A DNA stretch of 64,000 nucleotides from Opitutus sp. GTDB taxonomy: Bacteria > Verrucomicrobiota > Verrucomicrobiia > Opitutales > Opitutaceae. Shown piece after piece: positions 9,079 through 17,201 of the stretch; the first letter of the stretch is position 1; each line of letters starts with the position of its first letter. Below the pieces are notes generated by a model that saw nothing but the letters and a program-made list of their open reading frames with translations, had not been told where the DNA came from and made no database searches. The DNA lies in NCBI GenBank assembly GCA_024707325.1, contig JANPZY010000001.1, forward strand, positions 1,546,001-1,610,000, in the 5' to 3' direction. The position numbers were made by a program, and so were the translations under genes.

Positions 9079-10218
9079 ATGAAGTTTCGAGGAAAATTGC
9101 TGAAACCGTTTCCGACTCCAGTCGTCGAAACGCGCGTGTTGTCTCTGCCTAGACCGGGCGACGTCGTTCGCTATCTCCTGCTGTTCGCCTGCTTTGCGGG
9201 CGTGGTTTTGCCCCGTGTGATCGCCGAGGAGCCGCTCACGCCGTCGCCCGTGGAGGCGATCGCGACGCATGCCGCCGTGGGCGATTCCGATGAACTCATT
9301 TACAACGACGGTGATCGCGTGCGCGGTCGGCTCGAGTCCCGCGAAAACGGCGAGTTCGTGTTTCGCTCGCCTCGCTTCGGTTTGCTTCGGGTGAGCGAGA
9401 AGGATGCGACGGTCGTGCTCGCGCATCCGCAGGACGCCGCGACGGCCGCCGTCGCGGATGCTTCGTCCACGCAGGAGCCGCATGCCCGCACCGGCGTGCT
9501 CTGGTATCTCTCGCCCCTCGAGCTGCAGCGCCGCCTGCGGGAAGTTTTCGGCCAGTGGAACGGCCGCTTCCAACTCTCCACCGAACTCGCGGAAAACACC
9601 GTGGATCGCTCGTCGCTCGCGGTCGAAGGACAACTCATGCGCAAGTGGACGCGCGACGATCTGCAAATCAACGCCCGCTACGACTACAGCGAGAGCGATG
9701 ACATCAAGACCACCGACATGGTGAAAGCCGGCGCCGCGTGGCGTCACGATTTCACCACGCGCTACTTCTCGATCTATCGTCCCGCTCTCGAGTGGAACAA
9801 GGCCTTCTACGAAGAGGGTTACGCCGGCCTCGGCAGCTACGTGCTCTTTCAGCAGGAAATCGGTGCCGGTGTGAACGTGAGCCAGCGCCCTGACCGCCAG
9901 CTTCGCTTTGGTATTTCGGAAAACTTGTTCCAGGTCTGGCAGACGCATCCGCGCGAACGCCAGGAATTCCGCGCTTACGAATCGGCCTTCTTCGAAACCG
10001 AGTGGCTGCTGCCCTGGCGCATCAGCCTGAAGGATCGCGTCGTGCTCTACTATTCTTTCGAGCGCAGCGAGTTTCAGGGGTGGGAGAACCGGTTCGAAAT
10101 CGACAAAAAACTCACCGAAGCGCTCAGCGTCGGGCTGCGCCACGAAGTGCGCGAAAGCGACGACCTGCAGGTGCAGGACTACACGCTGCTGCGCTTCTTC
10201 CTCGGCCTCGATTTCTGA
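9079..10218 (+). CDS. DUF481 family outer-membrane protein (YdiY-like)
   Basis: The protein (379 aa) has an N-terminal hydrophobic segment (LLLFACFAGVVLPRVIA), then a short domain typical of these proteins (DELIYNDGDRVRGRLESREN, near residues 75-115). A DUF481-type beta barrel with alternating aromatic strands follows, ending in FFLGLDF. DUF481 members are often called salt-induced outer-membrane proteins; the function is unproven. The ATG at 9079 is two bases after the GTPase stop, implying translational coupling and a possible tie to metal stress. Confidence 0.75.
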   Translation: MKFRGKLLKPFPTPVVETRVLSLPRPGDVVRYLLLFACFAGVVLPRVIAEEPLTPSPVEAIATHAAVGDSDELIYNDGDRVRGRLESRENGEFVFRSPRFGLLRVSEKDATVVLAHPQDAATAAVADASSTQEPHARTGVLWYLSPLELQRRLREVFGQWNGRFQLSTELAENTVDRSSLAVEGQLMRKWTRDDLQINARYDYSESDDIKTTDMVKAGAAWRHDFTTRYFSIYRPALEWNKAFYEEGYAGLGSYVLFQQEIGAGVNVSQRPDRQLRFGISENLFQVWQTHPRERQEFRAYESAFFETEWLLPWRISLKDRVVLYYSFERSEFQGWENRFEIDKKLTEALSVGLRHEVRESDDLQVQDYTLLRFFLGLDF

Positions 10219-10283
10219 GCGCGCGCTGAAGTCTGGCGACGCGACGTCTCCGGGTCCCAAACGCCCCGCGAGGGCGCTCTGCC

Positions 10284-10378
10284 TGTCATTCCGAGCGAAG
10301 CGAAGAATCCACTTCGAGCTTCGCTGCCGAAAACGCGGCCAAGCGCACACTGGATTCTTCGCTGCGCTCAGAATGACA
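10284..10378. repeat. CATTCTGAGCG-type inverted repeat, copy 1
   Basis: A left arm at 10284-10311 (TGTCATTCCGAGCGAAGCG, then AAGAATCCA) pairs with a right arm at about 10350-10378 (GGATTCTTCGCTGCGCTCAG, then AATGACA), with few mismatches and a loop of about 40 bases. Near-identical copies are at 24495-24590 and 55538-55632. It lies between the convergent DUF481 and WD40 genes and directly abuts an 11-bp-period array. Repeats with this core occur widely in bacterial genomes; their function is unknown. Confidence 0.85.
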
Positions 10379-10389
10379 AACGACGGACG

Positions 10390-10543
10390 ATGTCTGCTCT
10401 GCGACCGCTGCGACGCGTGCATGGTCCCGGCGCGAGCCGCAGTCGGTTCCGTCTCGGTGCGCTCCTTGGCCTGACCCGGTCCGCGCGCGGTCTCGACCCG
10501 AGCCGCACTTTGGCGCGACAGGGTCCGGACTCAGGCGCGGGTC
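10390..10543. repeat. 11-bp-period degenerate tandem array, locus 1
   Basis: About 14 consecutive 11-base units can be laid out without gaps, for example GGTGCGCTCCT, TGGCCTGACCC, GGTCCGCGCGC, GGTCTCGACCC, GAGCCGCACTT, TGGCGCGACAG and GGTCCGGACTC. Units of type G-T-S-CG-S-AC alternate with units of type S-TCGAC, giving a 22-base super-period. The last unit reaches the stop codon of the WD40 gene. The array lies between convergent genes. It is the same pattern as at 24.3, 33.0, 48.1 and 55.7 kb. Confidence 0.8.
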
Positions 10544-11561
10544 ACGCCTCGCACTTGAGCACGTAGACGATGCCCTGCTCGCTGCCGATCGCGAGGTAGC
10601 GATCGTCGGGCGACCACACGAGCTTCGTCGCGGCGGCGGGCATTTTTACCGTGGCGCGGAGCGGTTGCTTGCGATCGGGACTCCAGAGTTGCACGACGCC
10701 GTCGTTGCTCGCGCTGGCGAGGAGGCTGTGGGTTTTCTGAAACGCCACTGCGCAGATCGGCGCTTCATGCGGCAGCATCGCGGGCTCGCGGCCTTCGGGG
10801 CCGGCGCCGGAGCAATCCCACACGCAGACCTCGCGCCCGCCGCTCGTGGCCAGCCAGTGCGAGCCGCGATCGAAGGAGAGATGTTTCACCTTGGACTCGT
10901 AGCCGCTCATGTGCAGCTCGACGTCCTGCTCGGGAATCCAGAGGTGCACCGACGGATCCTGATTGCCGGAAACGAGCCATTTGTTGTCGGGCGACCACAC
11001 GAGCGCGTGGATGCCGTTGCCGTAGGGAAACTCTTTCTGCGCGACGAAGTCGTCGGTGTCCCACAGGCACACGCCGCCGAAATACGCCACGGCCATGCAG
11101 CCGCCGGCAGGTTGCGCGGCGAGGGCGGAGATGGTTTTGGGCGCGGGCTTGAAGCGGTGCGCGATCGATCCGTCCGCCCGGAGCACGGCGAGATTTTTTC
11201 CGGCAGCGGCAAAGACGGTCGAGGTGCCGCCGGCCGGTGCTTGCGGACGCCACGCGAGATGCTCGACCCAATCCAGGCCGAGCTCCGCGGTCGCGCTGTG
11301 CTGGCCCGCGGCGGTGTCCCAGAATTTCACCGCACCGTCCTGTCCGCCGGTCGCGAGCAGCAGACTGCCCGGTTGCCAGGCGAGGCAGTTGGTGCCGCCC
11401 TCGTGGCCGGGCAGCACGTGGAGTTTCGCGCCGTCGAGCGTAGCGAAGACGCTGAGCGATCCGGCTGCGCTCGCTGCGGCGAGACGCGTGCCGTCGTCGG
11501 ACCACGCGAGGTCAATCGCATAGTCGTCCAGGTGGGCGGCCCAGTGCTTGGTGAGATTCAT
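10542..11561 (-). CDS. WD40 repeat protein
   Basis: The 339 residues consist of about seven WD40 blades, recognisable by repeated LAWSxDG, WDxxxG and GHEGG-type signatures (HVLPGHEGGTNCLAW, LLATGGQDGAVKFWDT, SNDGVVQLWSPDR). There is no signal peptide or membrane segment, so it is probably a cytoplasmic beta-propeller scaffold. The partner is unknown. WD40 genes have been found near zinc-starvation genes in other bacteria, so a place in the neighbouring zinc set is possible, but nothing in the sequence proves it. Confidence 0.85.
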   Translation of the reverse strand: MNLTKHWAAHLDDYAIDLAWSDDGTRLAAASAAGSLSVFATLDGAKLHVLPGHEGGTNCLAWQPGSLLLATGGQDGAVKFWDTAAGQHSATAELGLDWVEHLAWRPQAPAGGTSTVFAAAGKNLAVLRADGSIAHRFKPAPKTISALAAQPAGGCMAVAYFGGVCLWDTDDFVAQKEFPYGNGIHALVWSPDNKWLVSGNQDPSVHLWIPEQDVELHMSGYESKVKHLSFDRGSHWLATSGGREVCVWDCSGAGPEGREPAMLPHEAPICAVAFQKTHSLLASASNDGVVQLWSPDRKQPLRATVKMPAAATKLVWSPDDRYLAIGSEQGIVYVLKCEA

Positions 11562-11598
11562 GAGAGCGGAAACAGCGCACGAGCGTGCGCGAAGCCAG

Positions 11599-12654
11599 TT
11601 ATTTGTTCAACTGCTGCATCTTCGCCCGGAAGAAGCGGCCCTGCGGCGCGGGGTTGTAGTCCCAGTCGGCGAGGAGCTGCGGCGACCATTGTGCGTCGAA
11701 GACCCACGGCGTCCACGAGATGCCGCGCTTTTCGAAAAACGCGATGATGGCTTCGCCGTAGGTTTCGTCGGCGATGACGGGATTGTGCGCGCCGGGGCCG
11801 TCGGCGCTCATGAAGCCGAACTCGGTGGCGACGACGGGATATTTCTTCGCGGCAAATCCCCAGTCGCGCTCCCAGCTCTCCTCCCAGTTGTCACGCTTTT
11901 GTGGATACGGATGAGTGACGTAAGCGATGCCAGGGAAGTCGATCGGGTTGTCGCGGATCGGGGAGAGATCGTAGGCCCAGTCGAAACCGGCGACGAGCGG
12001 GATGCACGCGGGGTCGATCTTGCGCAGCATGTAGATCAGGTCCTCGATGAAGGCCTTGTAGTCGGTCCACGGGAGACGGCCCATCTGGCCGTTGCGATTG
12101 GTCGGCTCGTTGTAGAGTTCGTAGAGCGCGATGGTGGATACGCCTTTGTAGCGCTCGGCGATTGTGTGCCAGAAACGAAACGTCTCGTCGCGCGAGGTGA
12201 TGTAGATCGAGCGGTGGTAGACGCCGGTGAGCAGGTTGCCGATCACGTGCCAGTCGATGATCACATACATGCCGAGTTCGCCGGACCAGCGGACGGCGTC
12301 GTCGAGCAGTTTCAGATAGTTTTCCTCGCCGAGTTTGCGCCACTCGGCCGGATGGATCGGGATGCGGATGACATTGGCGTTCCAGCTTCGCGCGGCTTCG
12401 AAGTAGCGGCGACCCCAATGACCGCGCGCGAGCAGCGCCGCAGGATCGGAGGCGGCGACGCCGCGCAGGATCACGGTTTTGCCGGCAGGATCGACGAAGC
12501 GATTTCCCTGCACGGAAAGGCGCGGCAGCATCGCGGAGCTTTGCAAAGCCTCCCGTCCGGAGCTGAAGGGCACTTGCGCCGACGCGAACGAGCTGAGCGA
12601 AAGAAGCACGCCGGCGATGGCCAGCACGCGCGGGAGGAATCGGGGGAACGACAT
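11599..12654 (-). CDS. Secreted glycoside hydrolase family 5 enzyme
   Basis: The 351-residue protein has a signal peptide (cleavage likely after SSFASA) and a TIM-barrel GH5 domain. Landmarks are the strand motifs VIRIPIHP near residue 95 and VIIDWH near 131, the acid/base Glu in LYELYNEPT (E183), the HPY stretch near 248, and the nucleophile Glu in VVATEFGF (E278). GH5 covers cellulases, mannanases and related beta-glycanases, and the substrate cannot be read from sequence. It is probably periplasmic or extracellular. The gene is 37 bases upstream of the WD40 gene on the same strand. Confidence 0.88.
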   Translation of the reverse strand: MSFPRFLPRVLAIAGVLLSLSSFASAQVPFSSGREALQSSAMLPRLSVQGNRFVDPAGKTVILRGVAASDPAALLARGHWGRRYFEAARSWNANVIRIPIHPAEWRKLGEENYLKLLDDAVRWSGELGMYVIIDWHVIGNLLTGVYHRSIYITSRDETFRFWHTIAERYKGVSTIALYELYNEPTNRNGQMGRLPWTDYKAFIEDLIYMLRKIDPACIPLVAGFDWAYDLSPIRDNPIDFPGIAYVTHPYPQKRDNWEESWERDWGFAAKKYPVVATEFGFMSADGPGAHNPVIADETYGEAIIAFFEKRGISWTPWVFDAQWSPQLLADWDYNPAPQGRFFRAKMQQLNK

Positions 12655-12821
12655 GATGAGAGGATCGAGCGTGGGTTTGCTGGATGGCGACGCAACCGGA
12701 ACTGTCGGTGGTCGGCGATGCGGAGGGAAACGCGCGAGCGGGGCGTTTGGTTCCGCGGGATTTCTCTCGGGATGTTTCCGCGGGGCGGAACCGTGGTGAT
12801 GCCGCCGGTCGATGAAAGGTG

Positions 12822-13268
12822 ATGCGCGTTTGGGCGAAGCGGGTGCGGGGAGATCGGAGATTTCGGTGGTTTGTGGTGGCGACGCTGTTCACGGCGTTGG
12901 GCCTCGGACTGCTGAAGCTGTTCGTGGACGGATTCCACTGGCCCTACGCGCTGAGCACGCTCGTGCAGTCGGAGATCTGCAATCTGCTGCGCTTCCTCGT
13001 GAACGACCGGTGGGTCTTCGGTTATCCGCGCCCGACGTGGAAACGCCTCGTGCAATATCACGTCGCGAATGCGATGGGGTTCGCGCTTTGGTGGGGCGCG
13101 GCCAATGCCCTGAAGACGCTCGGTGTGAACTACCTGCTCGCCTCCGTCCTCGCGATGATCGCGGGCTTCAGTGTGAGCTGGTTCACGAATTTTCGCTGGA
13201 TCTGGCGCAAGCGCCACGAGCGCGCCCCCGAGTCACGCGAGCCGGCCACCGAAGCCGGCACCCGCTGA
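12822..13268 (+). CDS. GtrA-like membrane protein
   Basis: This 148-residue protein has four predicted transmembrane helices and the paired family motifs LVNDRWVF near residue 65 and WFTNFRWIW near residue 125. GtrA-type proteins are thought to help move or hold polyprenyl-linked sugars for cell-surface glycosylation. No glycosyltransferase partner is adjacent. A GTG three bases upstream (12819) is an alternative start; AAAGGTG lies immediately before the ATG. It is divergent from the GH5 gene. Confidence 0.8.
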   Translation: MRVWAKRVRGDRRFRWFVVATLFTALGLGLLKLFVDGFHWPYALSTLVQSEICNLLRFLVNDRWVFGYPRPTWKRLVQYHVANAMGFALWWGAANALKTLGVNYLLASVLAMIAGFSVSWFTNFRWIWRKRHERAPESREPATEAGTR

Positions 13269-13321
13269 ACGCGGGCCGCCGGCACCTCCCTTCGCACGCT
13301 CATGCAGGATCCTTGCTCTGA

Positions 13322-13350
13322 TACAAAGTAACCTATTAGGTTACTTTGTA
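13322..13350. promoter_or_regulatory. 29-bp palindrome overlapping the promoter/start of the HTH-like gene
   Basis: Two perfectly complementary 13-base arms (TACAAAGTAACCT and AGGTTACTTTGTA) flank ATT, and the last base is the A of the ATG at 13350. TTGCTC (13313-13318) and TATTAG (13334-13339) could be weak -35 and -10 elements with a short 15-bp spacer, which would put the palindrome over the -10 and make the mRNA nearly leaderless. An operator for the downstream gene product is the natural reading, but it is unproven. A near-copy lies at 13724-13752. Confidence 0.6.
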
Positions 13351-13709
13351 TGAAATCCGCACCGCATCCGAATCTGCAAATCTGGATGGATTTGAGCGAA
13401 GCGCTCGCGGTCGCGTCAGAGGCGATCGCGCAGCGTGCGAAGAAACAAGTCGCCCGATACGGCCGGCGTTCGTATCACGCCCGCCGACCCGGTGCAGAGA
13501 CTCCATTTTGGAACGCACTCGGAGCGATGTTGCGCGCGGAGTTGACTCAGCGAGGGGCAAAGGCGCGGCTCGCGCGCTATCTGGAAATTCCGAAACAGCG
13601 GCTCGGCGACTACCTGAAAAACGGCAGCCGCATTCCCGATGGAGAGACCACGCTGCGACTGCTGAACTGGCTCGCACACAAACGAGCCGGCGGGGATCTC
13701 TCGATCTAG
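13350..13709 (+). CDS. Small HTH-like DNA-binding protein, 119 aa
   Basis: Residues about 70-112 (KARLARYLEIPKQRLGDYL, then GSRIPDGETTLRLLNWL) look like an XRE-type helix-turn-helix used with a five-helix fold. The N-terminal half is basic and unassigned. The gene sits exactly between two nearly identical palindromes (13322-13350 and 13724-13752), and the whole cassette is wedged against the stop of the CobW gene. This suggests either an autoregulated repressor or a small mobile cassette. No toxin partner is adjacent. Confidence 0.65.
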   Translation: MKSAPHPNLQIWMDLSEALAVASEAIAQRAKKQVARYGRRSYHARRPGAETPFWNALGAMLRAELTQRGAKARLARYLEIPKQRLGDYLKNGSRIPDGETTLRLLNWLAHKRAGGDLSI

Positions 13710-13723
13710 CCGCAGCGCTGTCG

Positions 13724-13752
13724 CACAAAGTAACCTATTAGGATACTTTGTG
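13724..13752. repeat. Second copy of the 29-bp AAAGTAACC palindrome
   Basis: The arms CACAAAGTAACCT and AGGATACTTTGTG flank ATT, with one mismatch between them. The copy differs from the one at 13322-13350 only at the ends and in that position. It lies 14 bases after the HTH-like stop and ends at the base before the CobW stop codon (13753). No T-run follows, so a simple intrinsic terminator is unlikely. Confidence 0.7.
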
Positions 13753-15183
13753 TCAGGCCAGGCAGCTCTTGAAGCCCTCGGTCAGCGCGGCGCGGTCGAG
13801 ATTCTTGCCGATGAAAACGAGCGTGTTCTGGCGCGGATCGTTGCCCCATTCGCGATCGAACTTCGCGTCGAAGAGCATGTGCACGCCCTGGAAGACGAGG
13901 CGCTTGTTGGCGCCCTTGACCGCGAGCACGCCCTTCATGCGGTAGATGTCGCCGCCCTTCACGCGGAGCAGCTCGCTGATCCAGTCGTTGAGGCGCTTGC
14001 CGTCGAGATCGCCCGGCTCGCTGATGCCGATCGAGCCGACGTCGTCATTGTGCTCGTGCGTGTGGCGGAACGTGCGGTCCCACGAATATTTCACGAGCGG
14101 CTTGTCGGCGCCCGCGGCCGCCGGCGCGTAGAGATGCGTCGGCACATCGTGCGCGGTGAAGAGCACGTAGCGGCCGTCGCTCGGGATCGTGACCGGGAAA
14201 TGGCCGTGCTCGTTGTGCAACTTGAGGCGGTGGAGCGTCGCGCCCGTGGTGATCTCCTCGCCGGGCTGCGTGATCTTTTCCCAGTCGGAAAACGTGACGA
14301 CGGCGGCGTTGATCGCGGCGGTGAGATCCTTCTCGTCGAGCGACTTCACCGGCATCACGACGACATCGAGCTCGTTGTGATCGTGGCCACACTCCGGTCC
14401 GCACACGTGATCATGATCGTGCGAGTGCCCTTCGTGACCGTGTTCATGCTCATGCTCGTGATCGCCGTGATCGTGGTGGCCGATGCAGAGTTCATACGTG
14501 CCGGCCTTCAGTTCGTAGGCGCCGGCCCACTCGAAGGGATACTCCGTCTCCATGAACTGCGGATCGATCTCGGTCGCGCGCGAGAGATTGAAACCGCCGA
14601 CGTTGAGCACGCGATCGAGCGGCACGTCGCAGTTCTTCGCGCGGTGGATTTTGGCGACCGCATTGATTTTACGGATACGCGTCTCGAGTCGGTCCAGTTC
14701 GGCGGGGTCGACGAGGTCGGTCTTGTTGAGGATGATCACGTCGGCGAAACCGACCTGCTTCACCGATTCGTCCTGCAGATCGAGGTGCTGCAGCACGTGT
14801 TTCGCGTCGACGACCGTCACGATCGCATCGAGGCGGAAGTTGCTGCGCATTTCGTCGTCGGTGAAAAACGTCTGCGCGACCGGTGCGGGATTCGCGAGAC
14901 CGGTGGTTTCGATGAGGATGCCGTCGAGCTTGTCCTTGCGCTTGAGCAGACGGCCGAGCACGCGGATCAAATCGCCGCGCACGGTGCAGCAGATGCAGCC
15001 GTTGTTCATCTCGAACAACTCCTCGTCGCTGGTCACGACGAGCTGGTTGTCCACGCCGACTTCGCCAAACTCGTTTTCGATCACGGCGATCTTTTTGCCG
15101 TGCTGTTCCGAGAGGATGCGGTTGAGGAGCGTGGTTTTGCCGGCGCCGAGAAAGCCGGTGAGGACGGTGACAGGAATGGACAT
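13753..15183 (-). CDS. COG0523 (CobW-type) GTPase with His-rich metal-binding segment
   Basis: The 476-residue protein starts [20 protein letters not shown] (P-loop near residue 10). It has the CxCC metal motif in [13 protein letters not shown] near 67, [11 protein letters not shown], and NKTDLVDP. Between residues about 240 and 280 is a long His/Asp/Glu-rich run followed by CGPECGHDH, a typical zinc-buffering insertion. The CobW_C domain follows. It probably acts as a zinc chaperone or insertase. It is the second family member in this window and far longer than the one at 7.9 kb, so the two may serve different clients. Upstream ATG codons give unrelated sequence, so 15183 is preferred. Confidence 0.88.
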   Translation of the reverse strand: MSIPVTVLTGFLGAGKTTLLNRILSEQHGKKIAVIENEFGEVGVDNQLVVTSDEELFEMNNGCICCTVRGDLIRVLGRLLKRKDKLDGILIETTGLANPAPVAQTFFTDDEMRSNFRLDAIVTVVDAKHVLQHLDLQDESVKQVGFADVIILNKTDLVDPAELDRLETRIRKINAVAKIHRAKNCDVPLDRVLNVGGFNLSRATEIDPQFMETEYPFEWAGAYELKAGTYELCIGHHDHGDHEHEHEHGHEGHSHDHDHVCGPECGHDHNELDVVVMPVKSLDEKDLTAAINAAVVTFSDWEKITQPGEEITTGATLHRLKLHNEHGHFPVTIPSDGRYVLFTAHDVPTHLYAPAAAGADKPLVKYSWDRTFRHTHEHNDDVGSIGISEPGDLDGKRLNDWISELLRVKGGDIYRMKGVLAVKGANKRLVFQGVHMLFDAKFDREWGNDPRQNTLVFIGKNLDRAALTEGFKSCLA

Positions 15184-15344
15184 GACGAAAGGTAAAAGAC
15201 GGTGCTGAAAGCCTCGAAAATCGAGGGAGTGAATCCTGCGCTCGCCCGATTCGAAAGGCAAACGGGGAACACCGCCGCGATGCCACGGGGCATGCACTGC
15301 GATTGACCGGCGGTGCGCGAATCGAGGCTCCCGCGGCGCGACGA

Positions 15345-16670
15345 TTATTCGGTTTCGGAACTCGGTTCGAGGCGGTCGACGCGCACGCGGCGGCAACGAT
15401 CGCCGGTGACGTCGAGCGCGGTGAGCCGATACTCCCCGACCACCACGTTTTCATCGCGACGCGGAACGCGGCCGAGCTGTTTCAAGAACCGTGCTCCGAC
15501 AGTCTCCCGGGGCTGCCATTCGAGAGGCCAGCCGGTTTCGGCCTGCAGCTCGCGAAGTGTGAGCGTGCCGCTGACGACGATGCTGCGCTCGGAACGCTCG
15601 AAGATCGGTCCGCTGCCGATGTCGAACTCGTCGCGGACGTCGCCGACGATCTCCTCGATCACGTCCTCGAACGTGACGATACCCACGAGTTTCTTGTCCG
15701 CGTCGCGCACGATAGCGAGGTGGCTGCGTGCGAGCCGGAAGCGTTCGAGCATCGCGGGCAGCGGCGTTTTCAGATCAAACGTCAGCACCTCGCGCAGCAG
15801 CGGTTCGATCGATGCGTCGGTGCCCAGCGCCTGGATTTGCCAGAGCCATTCGCGCACGAGGAGGATGCCTTCGACCTGATCGAGCGAGCCGCGGCAGACG
15901 GGAAAACGGCTGTAACCGCTGGTCTGCGCGATGCGGAGATTTTCCGCGAGCGGCCGGTCGAGCCAAAGTGCGGTGACCTGATCGCGCGGCAGCATGATCT
16001 GCTGTGCGAAGGTTTCGCGCACGCGCAGCGACTGCACCATGAGTTTGTTGACGAGCGCATCGCCGGGATGCGTGTGGCGGGCGTGGCTGAAAACGTATTC
16101 GAGCTCGTCGCGACTGAAGGCGTGTTCGCCCTCGGTGGTCGGGCCGAGTCCCGCCCAGCGCAGGAACCGGTTGGCCGTGCCGTTGAGGACGTAGATGAAC
16201 GGGAAGAACAGGTAATAAAACACCATCAGCGGCGCGGAGACCCAGAGGGAGACGTTCTTGGCGCGCTGGATCGCGAGCGACTTCGGTGCGAGCTCGCCGA
16301 AGATGATGTGCAGAAAAGTGATGATCGTGAACGCGAGGGCGAACGCGATCGAGTGAACCGTGGTGGGATCGTTGATGCCCCAGTTGGCCAGCAACGGTTC
16401 GAGCCGCTTCGCCAGAAACGGTTCGCCGACCCAGCCGAGTCCGAGACTGGCGAGCGTGATGCCGAGCTGCGTGGCCGAGAGCGCGGCGTCGAGATGCTGC
16501 GTGGCGCGAATCGCGAATTTCACGCGCGTGCCACCGGTTTTGGCCAGCGGGCGGAGCTGGCTCGCCCGCACCTTCACGAGTGCAAACTCGGCCGCGACGA
16601 AGAATCCGTTGGCGGCGACGAGCAGGACAATAATCGCGATTTCAAAAACAACGCCGAGGAAAGTCGTCAT
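15345..16670 (-). CDS. CNNM/CorC-type (HlyC) membrane transporter-like protein
   Basis: Residues 1-190 form the DUF21 transmembrane domain ([20 protein letters not shown] at the start, [14 protein letters not shown] in the third helix). A CBS pair follows at about 205-330 ([33 protein letters not shown]), then the CorC_HlyC domain at 350-435. The family exports Mg2+ or other divalent ions, or modulates their transport; the old hemolysin name is misleading. Length (441 aa) and order are standard. Placement beside a metal chaperone and an efflux operon suits divalent-cation handling. Confidence 0.88.
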   Translation of the reverse strand: MTTFLGVVFEIAIIVLLVAANGFFVAAEFALVKVRASQLRPLAKTGGTRVKFAIRATQHLDAALSATQLGITLASLGLGWVGEPFLAKRLEPLLANWGINDPTTVHSIAFALAFTIITFLHIIFGELAPKSLAIQRAKNVSLWVSAPLMVFYYLFFPFIYVLNGTANRFLRWAGLGPTTEGEHAFSRDELEYVFSHARHTHPGDALVNKLMVQSLRVRETFAQQIMLPRDQVTALWLDRPLAENLRIAQTSGYSRFPVCRGSLDQVEGILLVREWLWQIQALGTDASIEPLLREVLTFDLKTPLPAMLERFRLARSHLAIVRDADKKLVGIVTFEDVIEEIVGDVRDEFDIGSGPIFERSERSIVVSGTLTLRELQAETGWPLEWQPRETVGARFLKQLGRVPRRDENVVVGEYRLTALDVTGDRCRRVRVDRLEPSSETE

Positions 16671-16763
16671 GCCGGAAAAGATGCCAGCAGCGTGCCAATC
16701 CTGTCCCGGAAGAAAAGAGCAACCGCGAGAAAACCTCTTTCGCGGAGCCCGAAGTCGCGCCGC

Positions 16764-17201
16764 TCAATGGCCCTCGCAGGTGCAGGCGTATTCGGCGTGT
16801 CCACATTCGCCGCACTCGGCGAGATTTAGCTCGATGCGGTAATTGGTCGGCTTGGCGTCGGGCGCGCTGCGAATTTGCACCACGACCCGATACGGCGCGG
16901 TGCTCTCCGGCAGCGGTGCGCGTGAAACGAAGCCCGTTTCGGTGCGCTCAAACTCGAGCGTCGTGCGCTGACCGGGAACCTCGGCGATCGCCATAACCTG
17001 TTGGCCGTCGGGCGCGGCGGCGCTCAGTGCCGCGTCGAGAAACGTGATTTTTGCGCGCCGCTCTGGCGTTACGAAGAACTCGGCTTTCTGCGGTTGGGCG
17101 TGGAGGACGCGTCCGCCATTGGGGCCGGCGGGTTTCGCTGCCCAGAGCGATGTGGAAAACGTCAGCGCGAGGAGCGGGAGGAGAAGAGTTTTGGTTTTCA
17201 T
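16764..17201 (-). CDS. Exported protein with Cys/His-rich C-terminus in the efflux operon
   Basis: The 145-residue protein has a signal peptide (TLLLPLLALTFSTSLWAA), a GPNGGRV motif after it, a small beta-rich domain, and a C-terminal CGECGHAEYACTCEGH cluster that looks made for metal binding. The ATG at 17201 overlaps the stop of the RND pump gene (ATGA), so it is the last gene of that operon. The GPNGG stretch resembles the start of periplasmic adaptor N-termini seen in such operons. Function unknown; a periplasmic metal carrier is a reasonable guess. Confidence 0.7.
   Translation of the reverse strand: MKTKTLLLPLLALTFSTSLWAAKPAGPNGGRVLHAQPQKAEFFVTPERRAKITFLDAALSAAAPDGQQVMAIAEVPGQRTTLEFERTETGFVSRAPLPESTAPYRVVVQIRSAPDAKPTNYRIELNLAECGECGHAEYACTCEGH

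Noticed and set aside
10390..10543. CRISPR array
   Set aside because: The period is 11 bp with drifting units and no separate spacers; there are no cas genes anywhere in the window.
13724..13752. Intrinsic terminator for the CobW or HTH-like gene
   Set aside because: The stem is A/T-rich and no T-run follows on either strand; it is better described as a copy of the upstream palindrome.
13750..15195. Plus-strand frame of 481 codons opposite the CobW-type GTPase
   Set aside because: The minus strand encodes a complete GTPase with P-loop and CxCC motif; the opposite frame is its shadow.
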